Part shown: positions 1 through 13,707 of the stretch, piece by piece
How the letters are laid out: the number at the start of each line of letters is the position of its first letter
Position numbering within the stretch: the first letter of the stretch is position 1
NCBI RefSeq assembly: GCF_008831285.2
Contig: NC_045140.1
Coordinates: forward strand, 785,528-849,527
Direction: 5' to 3'
DNA: 64,000 bases
DNA from: Nymphaea colorata
Lineage: Eukaryota; Streptophyta; Magnoliopsida; Nymphaeales; Nymphaeaceae
Translations under genes and position numbers: made by a program
The notes under the pieces: model-generated
The model's input: the letters and a program-made list of their open reading frames with translations, nothing else
Told to the model about the DNA's origin: nothing
The model's database searches: none

Positions 1-1042
1 TGCCAAATTGCTATCTTGAACACATGTAATATTGCATATTAGAGCCCGAGTATGCCAACCGGGGTACATCATACCAGTCTTCTACATGCTCACCTACCGG
101 ACCAGTTATGCTACTTAAGTACTTAACCTATGAAGTGGCAACAACATCAAAACTTACTTTTTGGTCTGAAAAAAAAAACACACCTCATTTGATTCATCAA
201 CATAAATTCAAAAAAGTTATGTAGAAGATAAATAAATTATAAGATCAAGTTCAAGCATGTGGAGAGTAGTAGTTCTGGACCCTGAAGGCAAGTGGGGAGG
301 GGTTGTTTGAGCTGTTTTTTCAAGCAGTGGAAGAATTAAGTCTTTATCATTGTCCGAAATATCAAATATCAAAATCACTGAACTTATTGAAATGTCTAGA
401 TAATAACACATTTACGTCAAGATTACAAAACTCTAAATACATCTTCAACAAAACAAGAGGTGTCGTCTATTGGACTGATCTGAAAATAAACATGCTGCAT
501 GTAGGCCTTGCATCGGGTCAGCCCGGCCCCATAAGGGTTGGGCTTGAGCCGGGCCACAGCTTGTAACTGCAGCCTAAGCCCAACCCGACACCAAAACCTG
601 AGCCTGGCTCGGTCCGGTTAAAATAAAAATATATATGCTAAAATGTAAAATAATACATAAATATAATTAATCATAATAAAATATATATTATTATAAAAAA
701 ATAATATTAAAAACATATCAAGCCCAATCGGGCCAACCCGGGACAGCCTGGTATGTTTTTGTTTAGCCGGAACCTAGGCCCGATCGAGCTTGATGCCCAG
801 CCTTAATTGCATGTACTTTATAGGTTCGTAACTATTAAACAATCAACTCAACTACATAATAGTGATGACTGCAGTCCACCGATCTACATATGTTTAACTT
901 CACTTCATGTATGCATGATTTCATCAAGCATTTCCACGTTTTAGATTGATTGGAATTATACTTTGAAAGCAATTTTAGAAGTAAAACCAAAAGTTTAGAT
1001 CATTCCTGTTGGGTTTAGCACCTAAAGGTTTGTCGCTTACCT

Positions 1043-1045
1043 GTT

Positions 1046-1084
<39 letters not shown>

Positions 1085-1085
1085 G

Positions 1086-1127
<42 letters not shown>
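1043..1127. repeat. Compound (CT)n-(TA)n microsatellite
   Basis: An uninterrupted run of CT units passes into about 20 TA units. It creates a meaningless ORF encoding alternating Ser-Leu and Tyr-Ile. Confidence 0.95.
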
Positions 1128-1130
<3 letters not shown>

Positions 1131-1674
1131 CTATAACATGTCTTTATTGTCTGATGTTTACAGAGCCTTTTTTTTTTTTTTTGCATTATAGGACAAGTAA
1201 CGTTATAGGCTTATAACCTTTTGGCTTGAATTCAGAAGATACATTCAAATACAGATATATATTTGGATCTAACGATAGTGTTCTTGGAATTCAACGTTAT
1301 CAGATCAAGATCCGATCTCGCTTAAATCGTTATTGCTACAAACTGAGACAGAGTCTAAAACCTTTTTATCTAACAAATCGAAGCCACTCACATGCAAAGG
1401 TGAAAGTAGAAGACAATGGGTGCAATGAAGTAGAAAGTGGGAGCTCCAGCAAAAACTCCTAATTTAGATCTCGTCAAATCTTAGTGGGTGTTTGATTCAC
1501 GTTCCTAGAACAGTGGCGATAAGCACGTCCCATTCTGCTGTTCTTGGAACAGGGTTAATGTGTAGTGTCTTCACGGAACAAGCAATGAATTATTCTGGCA
1601 TCTGCATAATCTGAGACAGTGACATGTTTTCTTGTTGTCATGTGTTGGCATAGGTTGGAACAGGTGAAGCCTCT

Positions 1675-1905
1675 GGAGGCGTTTGATTGCTTGGAATTTG
1701 AAATCTATAGTTCTGATGTGATATGCTTTTGCTAGTGTTGCAAAACTCATGGTTCACTAAACCAAGGATTTTAGGTAGATAGTTAGGATAAAATCTTTAT
1801 TCTTGATTGAGAAAATTTTGGTTTAATATTTAAGGGTGGAGGGTCAGCTCATATATTCACGGCTTAATCCTTGTGATTTTAGATCAGAAGCAATCAAACG
1901 TCCCC
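1675..1905. mobile_element. MITE-like element, Tourist/Harbinger type (candidate)
   Basis: The ends form imperfect inverted repeats: left GGAGGCGTTTGATTGCTT, right (reverse complement) GGGGACGTTTGATTGCTT, 16 of 18 identical. The 231-bp interior has no ORF. Termini starting GG(A/G)G..CGTTTGATTG resemble those of Tourist/PIF-Harbinger MITEs. The flanking trinucleotides (TCT and TAA) do not match, so the target-site duplication is not confirmed. Confidence 0.55.
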
Positions 1906-2104
1906 TAAGTTCCTGTTTATTGAGCCATGAGAAAGCAAGATCAATGTCCTCCTTTCTCCCTGAGACGTGAGAGAGAAGGCTTCAAAGCCTTCTTTTCTGT
2001 TGCTGAGATGCAAGGAAGGGGCAGGCTTTGAGGTTGTCTCTCACAGTTTTGTTACTGCATCTTGCGGAACCATCAACAATGAATCCAGCTTTTGAGTTAT
2101 TTAA

Positions 2105-2268
2105 GAGGCTGTTTGGCGATGAAAACAGTTTGTAACTGTTTCATAAATATGATTCAAAAATTGAGACAGATTCATGAAACATTATTTGAAGTGTTTCATA
2201 AATCTGTCTCAATCTTTATGACAGATTCATAGAGTAGCTATAAATTGTTTTCATTGCCAAGCAAGCTC
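2105..2268. mobile_element. Tourist-type MITE with TAA target-site duplication
   Basis: This 164-bp element has terminal inverted repeats: left GAGGCTGTTTGGCGATGAAA, right (reverse complement) GAGCTTGCTTGGCAATGAAA, both followed by ACA. It is flanked by TAA at 2102-2104 and 2269-2271, the usual 3-bp duplication of PIF/Harbinger-mobilised MITEs. The interior is itself largely palindromic (a TGAGACAGATTCATGAAAC tract pairs with GTTTCATAAATCTGTCTCA), so the transcript would fold on itself. Confidence 0.75.
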
Positions 2269-3857
2269 TAAGGGGTTTATGGAATACTATCATTGTTGTT
2301 TTCTGAATCAACTTCAATCTTTTGAGCAAATTCATGAGACACGAGATATATAAAAGAAGTAAATAAATATATAAACTGAATGGTGTTTCTAGAGTTTTGG
2401 CATGTCAATATGTATTAAGCCAGGAATCACTTGATTTTGACCCTTCTTGTCGAGTGCCACTGGTTTTATACTTGGGAAGTCCCAATCACGCTGGTGAGAG
2501 GACAGACTCCAGCTTATCTTGGTTTTCAGCACCATCGGAACTCAGGACTTTTTGTCCGGACCTTGAGTTGAAAGGCTGCTCACAGTTTTGGTTTGTCAGA
2601 TGGTTTGCACATACAGAGCAATCCATCCGGCTGTGTGGACAGTTAGCTTCTTAATTTTTTTTCATTTTTACATTAAGATTGTTTAATATTTACTTTCCTG
2701 AATGTGCAGGAATCCCAAACTTTAAAGCAGTCCTAGATCCAAGAGGTATGAGAAAGAGGGGAAAGCTTCGGCCGGTTTTTATAAGCCGCAATCCTCCTGT
2801 TCACACAAAATATGGGAGAGTTGACTTAGGAATCACCTGAGTTGGCTCAAAGTCAATTCTCTCATTGGGCCATGAGTCAGGACTCAAGTGAATTAGCACC
2901 AAAACTCAAGCAACTCAGCCAAAAATCGGCTAACTTACTAAATTGGTAGCTTACATCAGAACCGCGGATTGGAATCACTTGGGTTTGGGTATTGACTGTT
3001 TTTAAGATGTAAAACATTCATCTTTGATTCTCAAGTTCTTAACCATCTTTTGTATGTATCTTTCTCTCATGAAAGCTTTTATCAACCATGAAGAATCAGG
3101 TGGTTGGTATAACAGAGAGAGTGAAAGAGGAGGAGAGAGAGAGATAACTTCTTGATAAATACAAGCTATGCAAGTATTCTTAGCTTCATGGTTAAAGTCG
3201 TTTTCTGGGTTTGCCAACTATACAAAATAACAAAATATCTATAAAATTGTTGTTTTTCTCCTTTCAACTTTTCTTTTTTATTTGCCAACTAAAAACACCT
3301 TGCTTACCCATTAGTCGTCTTCAACCTGGCCCAACCACAACGGACCAGGGGAAGCAGGCCACAACGTGCCAGAGACATGCAATAAAACGTGAGCACCTCC
3401 ATGCTTACCATGCTGGTTGCCTCCCTCATCTATAGGAAAGCCGCCGCCGCCGACTCTTCCAGGCGCTACAGTTGAGACCTCCTTCAACTTGGAAGCATCA
3501 TCCTAGCGCGCCCTCGTGCAGCTGTGTGCTCCAACCACTTGTGAGCAAAGGCACAATTGGCACAATCATATGAGTGAGGTCTCTTTAACTTCTAAACGCT
3601 TAAATGGTTGAGCTGGACCATACAACAACTGACCACCACAAGATAATTCACTCACTCAAAAGTTCAAGGCAAAGCAACCGCTATTTGTCTGGTGTACAAG
3701 GAAGATGCGGAGGCTTTATCAAGCAGTCGACGTGGGGGAAGACAATCCAGAATGCCGGCAGTCGCATTCAACAGACATAGATGCCAAACCAAAACTGAGT
3801 ACTGTTGTTTTCATGCAATCTAGGTTAGGAATAAACACGAGAATTTCGTCTCGTGTT

Positions 3858-3915
<58 letters not shown>
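3858..3915. repeat. (TA)n(TG)n microsatellite
   Basis: About 10 TA units are followed by about 18 TG units. Confidence 0.95.
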
Positions 3916-3919
<4 letters not shown>

Positions 3920-4425
3920 CAGGTAACTACCAGAACCATCCGTACCATTTAGGCTGTCGAACGTTAAGTACATTTAACAGTGAAAATTAAGTTGAAAAAT
4001 ATAGAAGCTAAACTATTTTAAGAATCTGGCTATGCTGGTTTAAACTGCAATACCTATGGTCACCTAGAATCACTCCATGGGTAGGACGACCTATAACACT
4101 AACTCACTTGTAACATTTCTAGACAAGTTTGAATGATTAAGAAAAAGGAGAAAAATCTAGGCAAATGGTGCATATGTTCTTGTGTTCAATCAAACATGGC
4201 TCAGGCAGGAAGAAAAACAAGGAAAGTGCCAAAGAACTGAGGATTCAGATTTGAGTTAAAAGTGGTTATCCCATTTCATTAAGCTGTTAAAGATACCATA
4301 GGTGGCGCAGGGAGGAATGATCTACTCCCTAGGCCCTACCAGATGCTATTTACAGGACGCTGTAGGAACTCCTCGCACTGTACACAAATTTGCCCTCATC
4401 TAAGTGATCATAACCCTGTACATAA

Positions 4426-7020
4426 TCATATGGTATAATCATAGACAAAGAATAGGCTCTCGGGCATGATAACGGGAAGCTTTTCTACGTAGACATAGAA
4501 TTGCCTTAGATTTTCCTGGGCCAGCATTGCAGTATCGATGACTTCTGAGGTGTTGGTCAGAACCCACAGGTCCCTTGAGTTCACTCGTTTCAGGCTGTCC
4601 CTACAAAATGGGCAGGACTTAGAGCGCGTGTTCCTGCAAAAGCAGACTTTTGGTGTCAAGCAGAATGGTCCCTGTCAAACGAAAGAACCAAAAAAAGGTG
4701 AGGAATTTGAGTTCCATCTGACCAGTCTCTGAAGCATTTGATGCACATCGCATGACCACAATTAGGCAAGACAACCTTGCCACAAGGCTCCATGCAAATC
4801 CCACATTCATCTTCCCTTTCCAAGTCCAAATCTGATATCTTCTTTCTATCTTCAATCCTCTTGCGAGTTGATCGTTCTTTAGATTCAGCTTTCAGTTTAC
4901 TGTCTTCCAATTCCATATAGTCCGCCTCAAGCTGTTGTAGTGAAGGATATATAACAGCTGCAAAGGAGAATCCCATACAGAAGAAGTGTGAAGGGGGAGC
5001 ATCACTATTTATAAATGGAGAAGAGAACTAGCGAGAAGCATCACATGAAACCATGTCCTTTAAAAGCAAATCAGAGAACAGTGGAAAATTGAAATTAGGA
5101 TCATTGAGATGCCAACCATAGAATTCCCTCAAGCTAGCTTTCCGTTCCTCTGCAGAAATGGTTGTCTTGCCATCAACATACACCTGTAACCACATTTGCA
5201 ATTTTAAGTCCCAAAATAGACAATGCATCAGAAGAAAGGAAATGCGAGACAGAGAATGTTCATCTTCCTCACCTTATATATTAGAATGTGAAGTAAGCCT
5301 AACCAGCTTGACAAGCTCAAATCCATCCACTTGATGATAAAAAGAAAGATTGGAGCTAGAGGGCTGTAAGACAACCTCATTTGAAGGCAGGCTCCATCAA
5401 AATCACTAGGAATAGAAGCAGCCCTGAATGATCCATGAGGAGGGAACTAATTTCAGTATGATGTACCAAATATAGCATAAATGAAATAGTTTACAGCTCA
5501 AACAGTCAATATGCTTACATTCTTCTGTTTTCAGTTTTACTTTAGATTAGAACGCTTCTGGCTTATGCAATCCTAGGAAAAGACTGGTGGAAAATAAAAG
5601 AAAGTCCTCAACAATAGAAATCAAAGACACCTGTCGTCTTGATAAGTACGAACGGGACCAAAGTTTAAGAGACAGACTGCATTAATCTTTTGTATCAGAA
5701 TGAACTTAGGTGCTACGGACTACCATCAACTACACAACAAAACCATCTTTTTCATAGAATATGGAAATTATAATAAAGAACATGTTGTAATGTCCATTCT
5801 TTCGAGGGAATGAAAAAAATTAGCAACTGATATGCACACGCCATAGTTACTCTTCTAGATTAGAACTAGGCAAGACAATGAAAGATATTTGCAACACCAA
5901 ATGTCTATATCCTCAGGGACTGACTACAACAGCATACTTTCTACGCTGGCGTTTATCAGTTCCTATAGAAAATGAGAGAAAGATAAAAGAGAGCAAAAAC
6001 TTGATGGGTGTGTCCAATCATTTTGGTGATCTGAACCTCAAGAAGCCCGAAAATGAGAACCCCAAAAACCAAAGAGAAAAGATAAGAAGAAAGTGACACC
6101 ACTGATGTTGAGGATACGTTTATCCCCTTTTCACTTGAACCAACAGATACGCACATGCGAATGGAGGCAAATTTACATTAAGACAAGTAGGAAAAAAAAA
6201 AATCGAAGACATATTGCTCAAGTCACAATTCCAAAATTAGTCCGGTAAAATAACAAATAATGAAGAAAAAATGTCCAAAAGCATACATAAACCAAAATTG
6301 CAAAGATACAACAAGGAAAAACCGGGCGACAAGCAAGACTTCAGCTCTCCTTCTGATGTTTTAGGAGATTATAAGAACAAAAATGCAAATTTTGTATACT
6401 TCTGAAAGAGAATAAGGACACGAAACGAAGCATAGTCCAAATAGAAGTAAGACAGTGCATCTCCATTCTCTTCTTTTTCCATGTTAGAAGAAAAACAAGA
6501 GAACTCCGCCAAGATTATTCATTTGAAAAAGGAAACGAAAGTAAAGAATATCCACTTCATAAAAAGGGTTTGAACACACAAACAAGCGGCGAACCAGAAA
6601 ATCGAAAACGGAACATAAACAGAAAAGAATCGCAGAAAAGCAATTGATAGGCCATTCAGTTTTCTGCTTTTCAAGGTAAACACCATTGCCCACGACTAGA
6701 GGACTAAAAAAAAGGGTCAGCACAGAGGCCGAGTTCATTAAGAGCGTCTGGAAACACGAACAGTCGGAGAACCAGAAAACCGAAACATGAACAACAAACA
6801 GGACAGAATCCCAAACGGGCAAAGGCAATTGATGGGTCGCATAGTTTTCTGCTTTTCAAGGATAAACATCATTGCCCACCACGACTAAGGACTAAAAAAC
6901 ATTCAGGACACAGAGAGAGAAGAGGGGAGAGAGTCACAAGGTATTGGCGTGTTGGATATCCGCCTCCAAAGCCTTGAGAGATTCCTTGTAAGATGGCTTC
7001 TGCTGAAGTTTCTGCAACAT
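4426..7020 (-). CDS. RING-type E3 ubiquitin ligase, AIRP2-like family
   Basis: Five exons, all with GT-AG junctions in frame: 7020-6938, 5423-5273, 5183-5117, 4957-4723 and 4633-4426 (stop TGA 4428-4426); 247 aa. The start at 7020 is the first ATG after an in-frame TGA at 7059-7057. The N-terminus carries the family motif SLKALEADIQHANTL; exon 2 holds QMRLSYSP and a hydrophobic stretch ending LLHILIYK; exon 3 holds YVDGKTT..REFY. A basic, charged segment (about 115-145) precedes a C3HC4 RING: C152, C155, C167, H169, C172, C175, C186 and C189. After it comes RDSLKRVNSRDLWVL, another family signature. Known for the family: AIRP2 and relatives are cytosolic RING E3 ligases, some acting in abscisic acid signalling. 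The YxVIYPSL and EREDECGIC stretches look closer to the AIRP2 paralogues than to AIRP2 itself, so I give no symbol. Intron 1 is 1.5 kb; the upstream 5' leader is pyrimidine-rich on the coding strand. Confidence 0.93.
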
Positions 7021-8285
7021 CTTCCTCCTGCCCTTCAACAGAAAAAACTGAGGACTTCAAAGAGAGAGAAGGAGGGAAGTTGACAGGGGGAAAGAGAGAG
7101 AAGGACGATAAAAACGGCAGAATGCAGATGGAACGGATTGCGAGAAGAGAAGGCGGTTTCTAGGGGAAGAGAGAAAAAAGAGAAAAGGAATAATTCTAGA
7201 AAGAGAAGGAACAGTCTAGTCTGAGGAACAGGGGAAGGAAAAAGAAAGGGATGGCTTTTAGTAAGCCTCTTGGCGCTGCCTTCTCCCTCGCCTTTGCCCT
7301 CCCTCCCTGCGCAGCATCACCTTTTCTCTTTTTTCTCCCTCAAACTTTTCTCTTCTTTGTTGGGGGTTGCAGAAAAACGTTTTTGTGAGGAAGCGTATCG
7401 GTCGATACGTATACGAATCCGATACAGATGTTTTTTTTTTTTTTATTTCTCAATCAGAATATTTTAAAATAAATTTTTATATAAAAAAAATGAACTACCC
7501 ATTGTCGATTTCCTACGTTTTCCTATAACATCTATGATGAAATGAATTCTCTTAAATTTGGAAAACACAAGGTGACCACGAGTTTATTTTTCAAGTTACA
7601 AAAGTTTACTTTAGCTGGACATTTTCTATGAAAAATATAAATCTTATTAAAATTTTAACTATAAAAAATGGTAGGGAATAATTATTTTATTATTTTTAAT
7701 TGTTTAATCGGCATCATATCCGATCCTGCCCCACTAAACAACAGATAGTTTGACAAGATCATTATTTTAAGGCAAGTTGTTCCCAAAACACGGAAAAAGA
7801 AAAAATATCTCTTTCCTCCCATTCTGCTGCCTTAGCGTAAAAGTTAAAAGTCTTTAAAATCTGTGCAATCATTTTTTCATGCATTAAAAAACACTAAAAT
7901 GCTTATTTTTGTAGAATAAAATAAAATGAAAAATCTTAAAAAATAATTTAAAGAAATAGAAAACGACGAATCGGTTTGCTATCGATTTCCTTAGTCGATC
8001 AAACTGAAACGAACCGGTTTGCTATCGATTTTGCTTTAACTCGGCCGATTCAAACAGCAAAAAAACGAATCGAAACAGAACCGTGAAAACCACACAGCCT
8101 AGCCAAAAAAGGAAGCTTGACTACCTTGTGAGCATGTTTGATTTCCTGGCATTCTGCAAACAAGAACAACAAGGACTTAGGAGCAGAATCGTTCATAGAC
8201 CGGGGTTTCTTTTTGAGTCAGACCATTTATCATGTTTGGTTTGGTTTCTCTAGTAACAATCATCCATTGTTTGCTGCATTTCACT

Positions 8286-8313
8286 GTCCGCGGAACATTC
8301 TTGTTCCACGGAC
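8286..8313. repeat. Near-perfect hairpin
   Basis: The arms are GTCCGCGGAACA (8286-8297) and TGTTCCACGGAC (8302-8313), pairing at 11 of 12 positions around a TTCT loop. The hairpin lies in repeat-like, non-coding DNA and may be the centre of a foldback element. Confidence 0.6.
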
Positions 8314-11300
8314 GGCAAAAGACTATCTTTCTCTACCTGACTTTGTTGGGACTAAGCATAACAGGACAGGAGCATCACCTCAAACCTGACCGGATGGCCC
8401 GAGCCTATGCCTGTTTTGCCGAGGGCGTTGACTGAGACGATGGTCAAGCTCTGGACCGGATCGGTCTGGACAAGGCGAGCCCAGGTGGGTGTATAGATAT
8501 TTTTGTTTGGCAGGCTGGAGATGGTCCAGCCCAAATTAATTTTAAGGCGTGAATCTGGTTCAAGGGGGGCGGGTCCATCCGGACCATCAGTCCTCGGCCG
8601 GGTGGGCCCCGTGGGGGCAGCTCTGCTTAGCCCAGATTAGGTTATCCAGATACGGTTCAGCGGGACCCACTTGATGTCAGAATCAAAATCCGTCCACATT
8701 CTACGTTAAGGATAAGCACGCCACCAGCAAAACTATGTACATGGATTAAAATAAAAAAGAAATTGTATGGGATTGGTAGTCAGAGTCTTCAATTGAAAAA
8801 TTATTTAAATCATTTTAATATATTCATAAAAACGATTTTGATGTAAAACATGCTTGAATTTAATTTGAAAATTATTTGTTTATTATCTTAATATTGATGT
8901 TTATTTTTTGCTTAATATAAAAACACTACTAAAATATAACAAATAATTGGCTTAATATATTTTACATCAACCGATTTTCAAGATCATATGGGTAAAGTTT
9001 AGATTGCCAAAAACAAAAAACACTTTAAAACATTACATATGAACGAGCTGGTTTTTTTTTTTTTTGTGACTTAAACTAACAAGATTGTAATATCAATTGA
9101 CTTAAACTAACAAGATTGTAATATCAATTTAATATAAATCAAGTTTTAGTTCGAGTTATTTTTGTAAAAAAAAAAAAGATTTTTCTATTATCAAAATTTT
9201 ATATTATAAGAGTTTTTACTTTTTGATTATCAAAAAACATTATTAAAATTAAGAAAAATGACTAACTTAATACATGTTCATGATCAAGACACTCTTAAGA
9301 TCAGATTCATAATGTTAGATTCCAAAAAGATACGTCTTTGAGAAATCAAACCCTGCCGTGGACACTTGTGGCTGTCTGGGTGAGGTCAGTTAAGGCCGTC
9401 TGATCATGAAACCTTGGACGGCTGCGAATCCATCCTCCCGGAGTTCTTCATCTCTCCGTTTGTCCTTTTCCGGTGAGTTGAACCATCCATCTCTCCTTCT
9501 CTCTCCCTTTTTCCGATTGAAGTGATGCCGGAATTAGCATCTAACAGGGAGGAGATTCAACAAAAACATGATGAAGCACGTAGGTGAATCTTTTTAACAT
9601 TCTTTTTACCAATTCACAACCAAGATGATTCACCGACACATCAGGTCTGATAAATTTGGTGTTCCATATATCGACATATGAGCTGGTGTGGTGTGGGCAT
9701 TTGACCACCCAGTCCTATAAAATTTCTTCAATTTGCATATTGATGCCCTCAACAATTTATTTCTCTTCTTAGGAATCTAAATTATTTGAACCAACGCCGG
9801 CTTACTTTTAATTCCAGAGAGCACCCGCATTGACTGGAGAAAACAATTTTGTATTTTGTTTAACATAAAAAATTAATTAATATTTTTAAACATTTTCTTT
9901 GTCATGTACATGAATGCCCTTTCAAATATGAAAATCTGTGAAGACTGTCGCCTTTAAAAATAAATAAAAAATAAAAAAAATCTAACGTCATGGTATGACG
10001 GATCGGTCTCGGACCCGAATCCAGCGATGAACAAATACTTGTTCCTTGTTAACTATATAGTTTTTCTCTCCATCATGGACCATACCCACAGATCCATATC
10101 CATCAATGTGAACCCTTTGGTTACCACTAATTTAAGTTAGGCTAATGAGATTACCCTTAATAATAACCTTAAACAGTTAAAAACAAGTTTTATATTAATT
10201 TTTTTTACATTAGCCTTTCAAACTATATCTTTGTGAGTTGAAGTTTCAATCTGCAAAAAAATGTTATTTTATTTGATATATAATAGTTAGGTGAGTGCTG
10301 CCAACTAAAGCTAAAAATCTACTAGGTGTACTCACAAAGTTAGTCATATTTCTCAAATCATTTTTTTAACGGGAAGAACAATAAATGTTCACCGACTTTA
10401 ACTGTTGACTTGTCGCAAATAAACTTGTGAATTTTTTAATCGCCAGCATCGTAGAAACGTTAGGTGGGCTTCAATTATTGTCTAATATTTAGGCGTGTTT
10501 TTTTTTTATTTTTTTTAAATTTGGATATTTTAATTCATTTTCCTTGAAAAATATCAAGATAAGCTCTTTTAGCTATAATTTTTCTGATATAACACATGGA
10601 CTTTTTCCTTAAACAGGTGGACTAAAACATGGCATGCGGTGTATCTTTAGTCAAGGCAGAGCCAGAAATTTTTCATTAGAAAGGCCGAATTAAAGTTTCT
10701 AAATTTTGATTAGAGTCAAAATGATAACAAACAGAACCTTGATTTAATTGTGATTAAATCACTCCATGTAACGCTGATTAAGGATCTAAAACCAAATATC
10801 CGGATTGGGATCTACATCCCAAATGCTTGGTTCAAATTTGAGTGAGATGTGAATGTTGGTATTAGGACACATGTACCTTATGAGGATTGAATATAATACA
10901 TAAGAAGCCTAAGAACATACTATATTGATAAAATTGGGAATCTTTGAAGAGTTTGTAAGTCTTGGTCTCATACCACAATTTTTGGTATCACAAATTTTTT
11001 GTAGGACACAAATCAAATCTCTTATGAAGATTCGCGAGAGCAACCACTCAAGTTAACTCTGAATCATGTCATGCCTTTTTAGGTTTGAGGCTAATTTCAA
11101 TTATTTATGGTATAAATTCAAACTTGAAGGGACATTCATATGTAAAAAAAAAATAAAAATCAATGAAGTTTCTATAATAAATAATGTAAATTTAGTGGTT
11201 ACAAGCGTGTTTGGTTTCCATGAGGATGCACAAACTTTTAAAAGCACCTTGAATTGCTTAGTCACTTAGCTAGTCTCCATACTAACAATTAGAATACTAG

Positions 11301-12512
11301 GGATGTCAATATATCTAACTTAAATTGGATACCCGATTGAACAATTTCCAAAAAAAAAAGAATATGAAAAAAAAAATCTGATCAAGAAATCAAATTGGAT
11401 TGGGATGTATGAAATGACATCTGATTAGATTCAGATATATATGCTTCAGATTCACATCAGATTTAGCTTTAAATAAATATCATATATCCAATACTATTAC
11501 ATTTTGAAAATCAGGTGATTGAAATTTCTAATGTCAAGACATCCATCTATATCTCCATCTTGATAGCCAATAACTGATATGTCAACATATAACACTTTGT
11601 CTTATGCATGTATTGTATGACCATTTGGTACCCTTATAGCGAGCAATCCCATGATTTGACTAGAATCTGTCAAAGATTTTGACATCACATGAAGGCTAAC
11701 TTTTACCAAACGTTGATTGTGATCTTTTTGTTCAACCAACAATTAAAGTGAAGCAGGATCATAACAACAAATCTCTCTATGATCATTTTGCAAATTCGTT
11801 ATTACAGGTAGTTCCTACAAAGGATCAGACTAAGACTAATGACGTATACAATGCTTGAATTAGTGATGTAGATGCTACATAGTTGGTTCTCATCCTTCAG
11901 AGACTACAAGTGCAATAGGCGCACCCGTCGACAAAAAGATCACCCTAAGATGATCATCTCATGGATATTGATCGCAAATTGTGAACTAATGATGCTTATG
12001 GTATGACATTCATTTTGTCTTTTTTTCATCTTTAGTTTATGGATAATCTTTTGGACAAAATTTTTCACCTTTTACAATAGGTAGTGCAGTATGAGAAAAA
12101 TTCTCTATGCTACATCTTTTGAGAACCTTTCAATATAATGAACTCCTTTCTCCTTATCTTTTATGAATCTCATTGCTACAAATAAAGGTCACAACTCACA
12201 AGTCATTCATTTTTTTGATATGAATGGAAAGAAGATATTCAGTCTTTATTAGTATACTATCGCCGTTGGTTCCAAGTAAAACAGTTACTTAAATGTTTTT
12301 GTTTTCCTTATGATCAGAGATACCTAGATGCATTTAGAAAATTAAGTATATTATGTCATGTAAGTTCTTTTAAAAGATAAAATGTACTAAGAAATTGACA
12401 ATTAATTTGAAAAATATAATTTCATCATTTTCTTATTAATCATAATTAGAAAGCTCAAAAGAAACTCACTGTTTCTAAACAATATCAGAAAGTCGCATCA
12501 AAAGGTTTAGTG

Positions 12513-12600
12513 TAGTTGATCGGCAAAGTCCAATCGTTAGTTTGATTCTCATGGGCGTTGGCATCAACCCTGTGCACAAGTCAAAACAGTGAAAGCGAGA
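12513..12600 (+). mobile_element. tRNA-like SINE head (candidate)
   Basis: An A-box-like TAGTTGATCGG (12513-12523) and a B-box-like GTTTGATTC (12540-12548) are spaced as in a pol III internal promoter. The B-box region, AGTTTGATTCTCATGGGCG, recurs almost exactly near 13175. The B box has one departure from GWTCRANNC. The 3' end is undefined. Confidence 0.4.
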
Positions 12601-13146
12601 TTAGCCTCTCGACTAATATGATTTTCTGGAACCAAATCAACAAAATAATCCGAAACGTCGGGTGTATTATCGACTACCATCAAAATTCTAAAGCTTGTTT
12701 TTGAGAATTTTCTTATGGTAAAGAAGAGCGAGAGTGGCAAATTGACAAAAAACAAGATTCCTTGCTTTAGCTTACGCAAGCAGTGACCTTCATTAAATTG
12801 GACACATCCGAAAGCTTATTCCATTGATCAATAACGTATCTTAATTTTGTTCTTCTGATTCAGTTCATGTCACAGTCTTCATGGAAACGATGAAAAAATA
12901 TACTTTTTCATGGAAAAGGGGACTCCTTCCGGCGTCGCGCCCACCATGTCTTGTGCCGATATTTTAAAAAATTAAGTTTAAAGTCCAGCATTTTGCACTT
13001 AATTTTGGAAAACTGCCTCACAACTTTAAATATTCTGATGCCGTTCATTGGTCGATAAAGCGGCTACACACCATTTTTACAAAATCAGATTTTGTAAAAA
13101 GTGAGTTTTTTGCAAACGCTTCAAAAACTTAATTTTTAAGGAATAT

Positions 13147-13260
13147 AGCGTAGCTTGTCAGGCGGCAGGTCTTTAGTTTGATTCTCGTGGGCGCTATACT
13201 TATGTGTCTTAAGGTGGTGGTAAGACGCAACATTCAACTTGAATGGTGCACTGTTTTATT
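13147..13260 (+). mobile_element. Second tRNA-like SINE head (candidate)
   Basis: An A-box-like TAGCTTGTCAGGCGG (13151-13165) and a B-box-like GTTTGATTC (13176-13184) are followed by TCGTGGGCG. The block matches the copy at 12.5 kb on the same strand. The downstream sequences differ, so the two could be members of a divergent SINE family or share only the head. Confidence 0.4.
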
Positions 13261-13707
13261 ACTGATACCGACGCAGCTCAAAACTCTGAAGGAAGGGGAA
13301 ATGGGGAGGCCTTCGGGCCTTGCTTCGAACGGTGGGATGATCCTCTAGCTCATCGGAAAAGTGTCACCCAAATACCCCATATATTTTAAGTTTAAAAGAG
13401 AAAGAAAAACTAGTATATCCCAAACCATATATAGGGGACAAAAACCAAATCTCCTAAACTCTTGTATAAAATGATTTTAAATAAAATATGAATATTTTAC
13501 TATGTTTATTAACACTAATTTAACATAAAACATTTATTTTTCTACTATGAAAAATTTGGTGTCATAAGAACAGTTTATTTTTTTATTACTGCAAAAACAT
13601 GTTAAATGGCTGACTTAATATATGATTCTCACTAAAATATTATTAAGATCAACGATTAGATTACAAAAAAAATATTTTAACAGTCAATTTTTGATTGCTG
13701 ACCTAAT

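Larger units (their letters stand above)
1..4425. other. Gene-free 5' flank with small repeats
   Basis: I find no coding exon series on either strand. ORFs here are short, have no family resemblance and often run through microsatellites. About 490-800 holds GC-rich 'gcccggcc/gggcc' tracts typical of degraded plant repeats, and 2820-3000 holds 'actca/gactca'-rich repetitive DNA. Two MITE-like elements and two microsatellites are listed separately. The part just below 4426 is probably the 3' UTR and downstream flank of the minus-strand RING gene. Confidence 0.6.
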
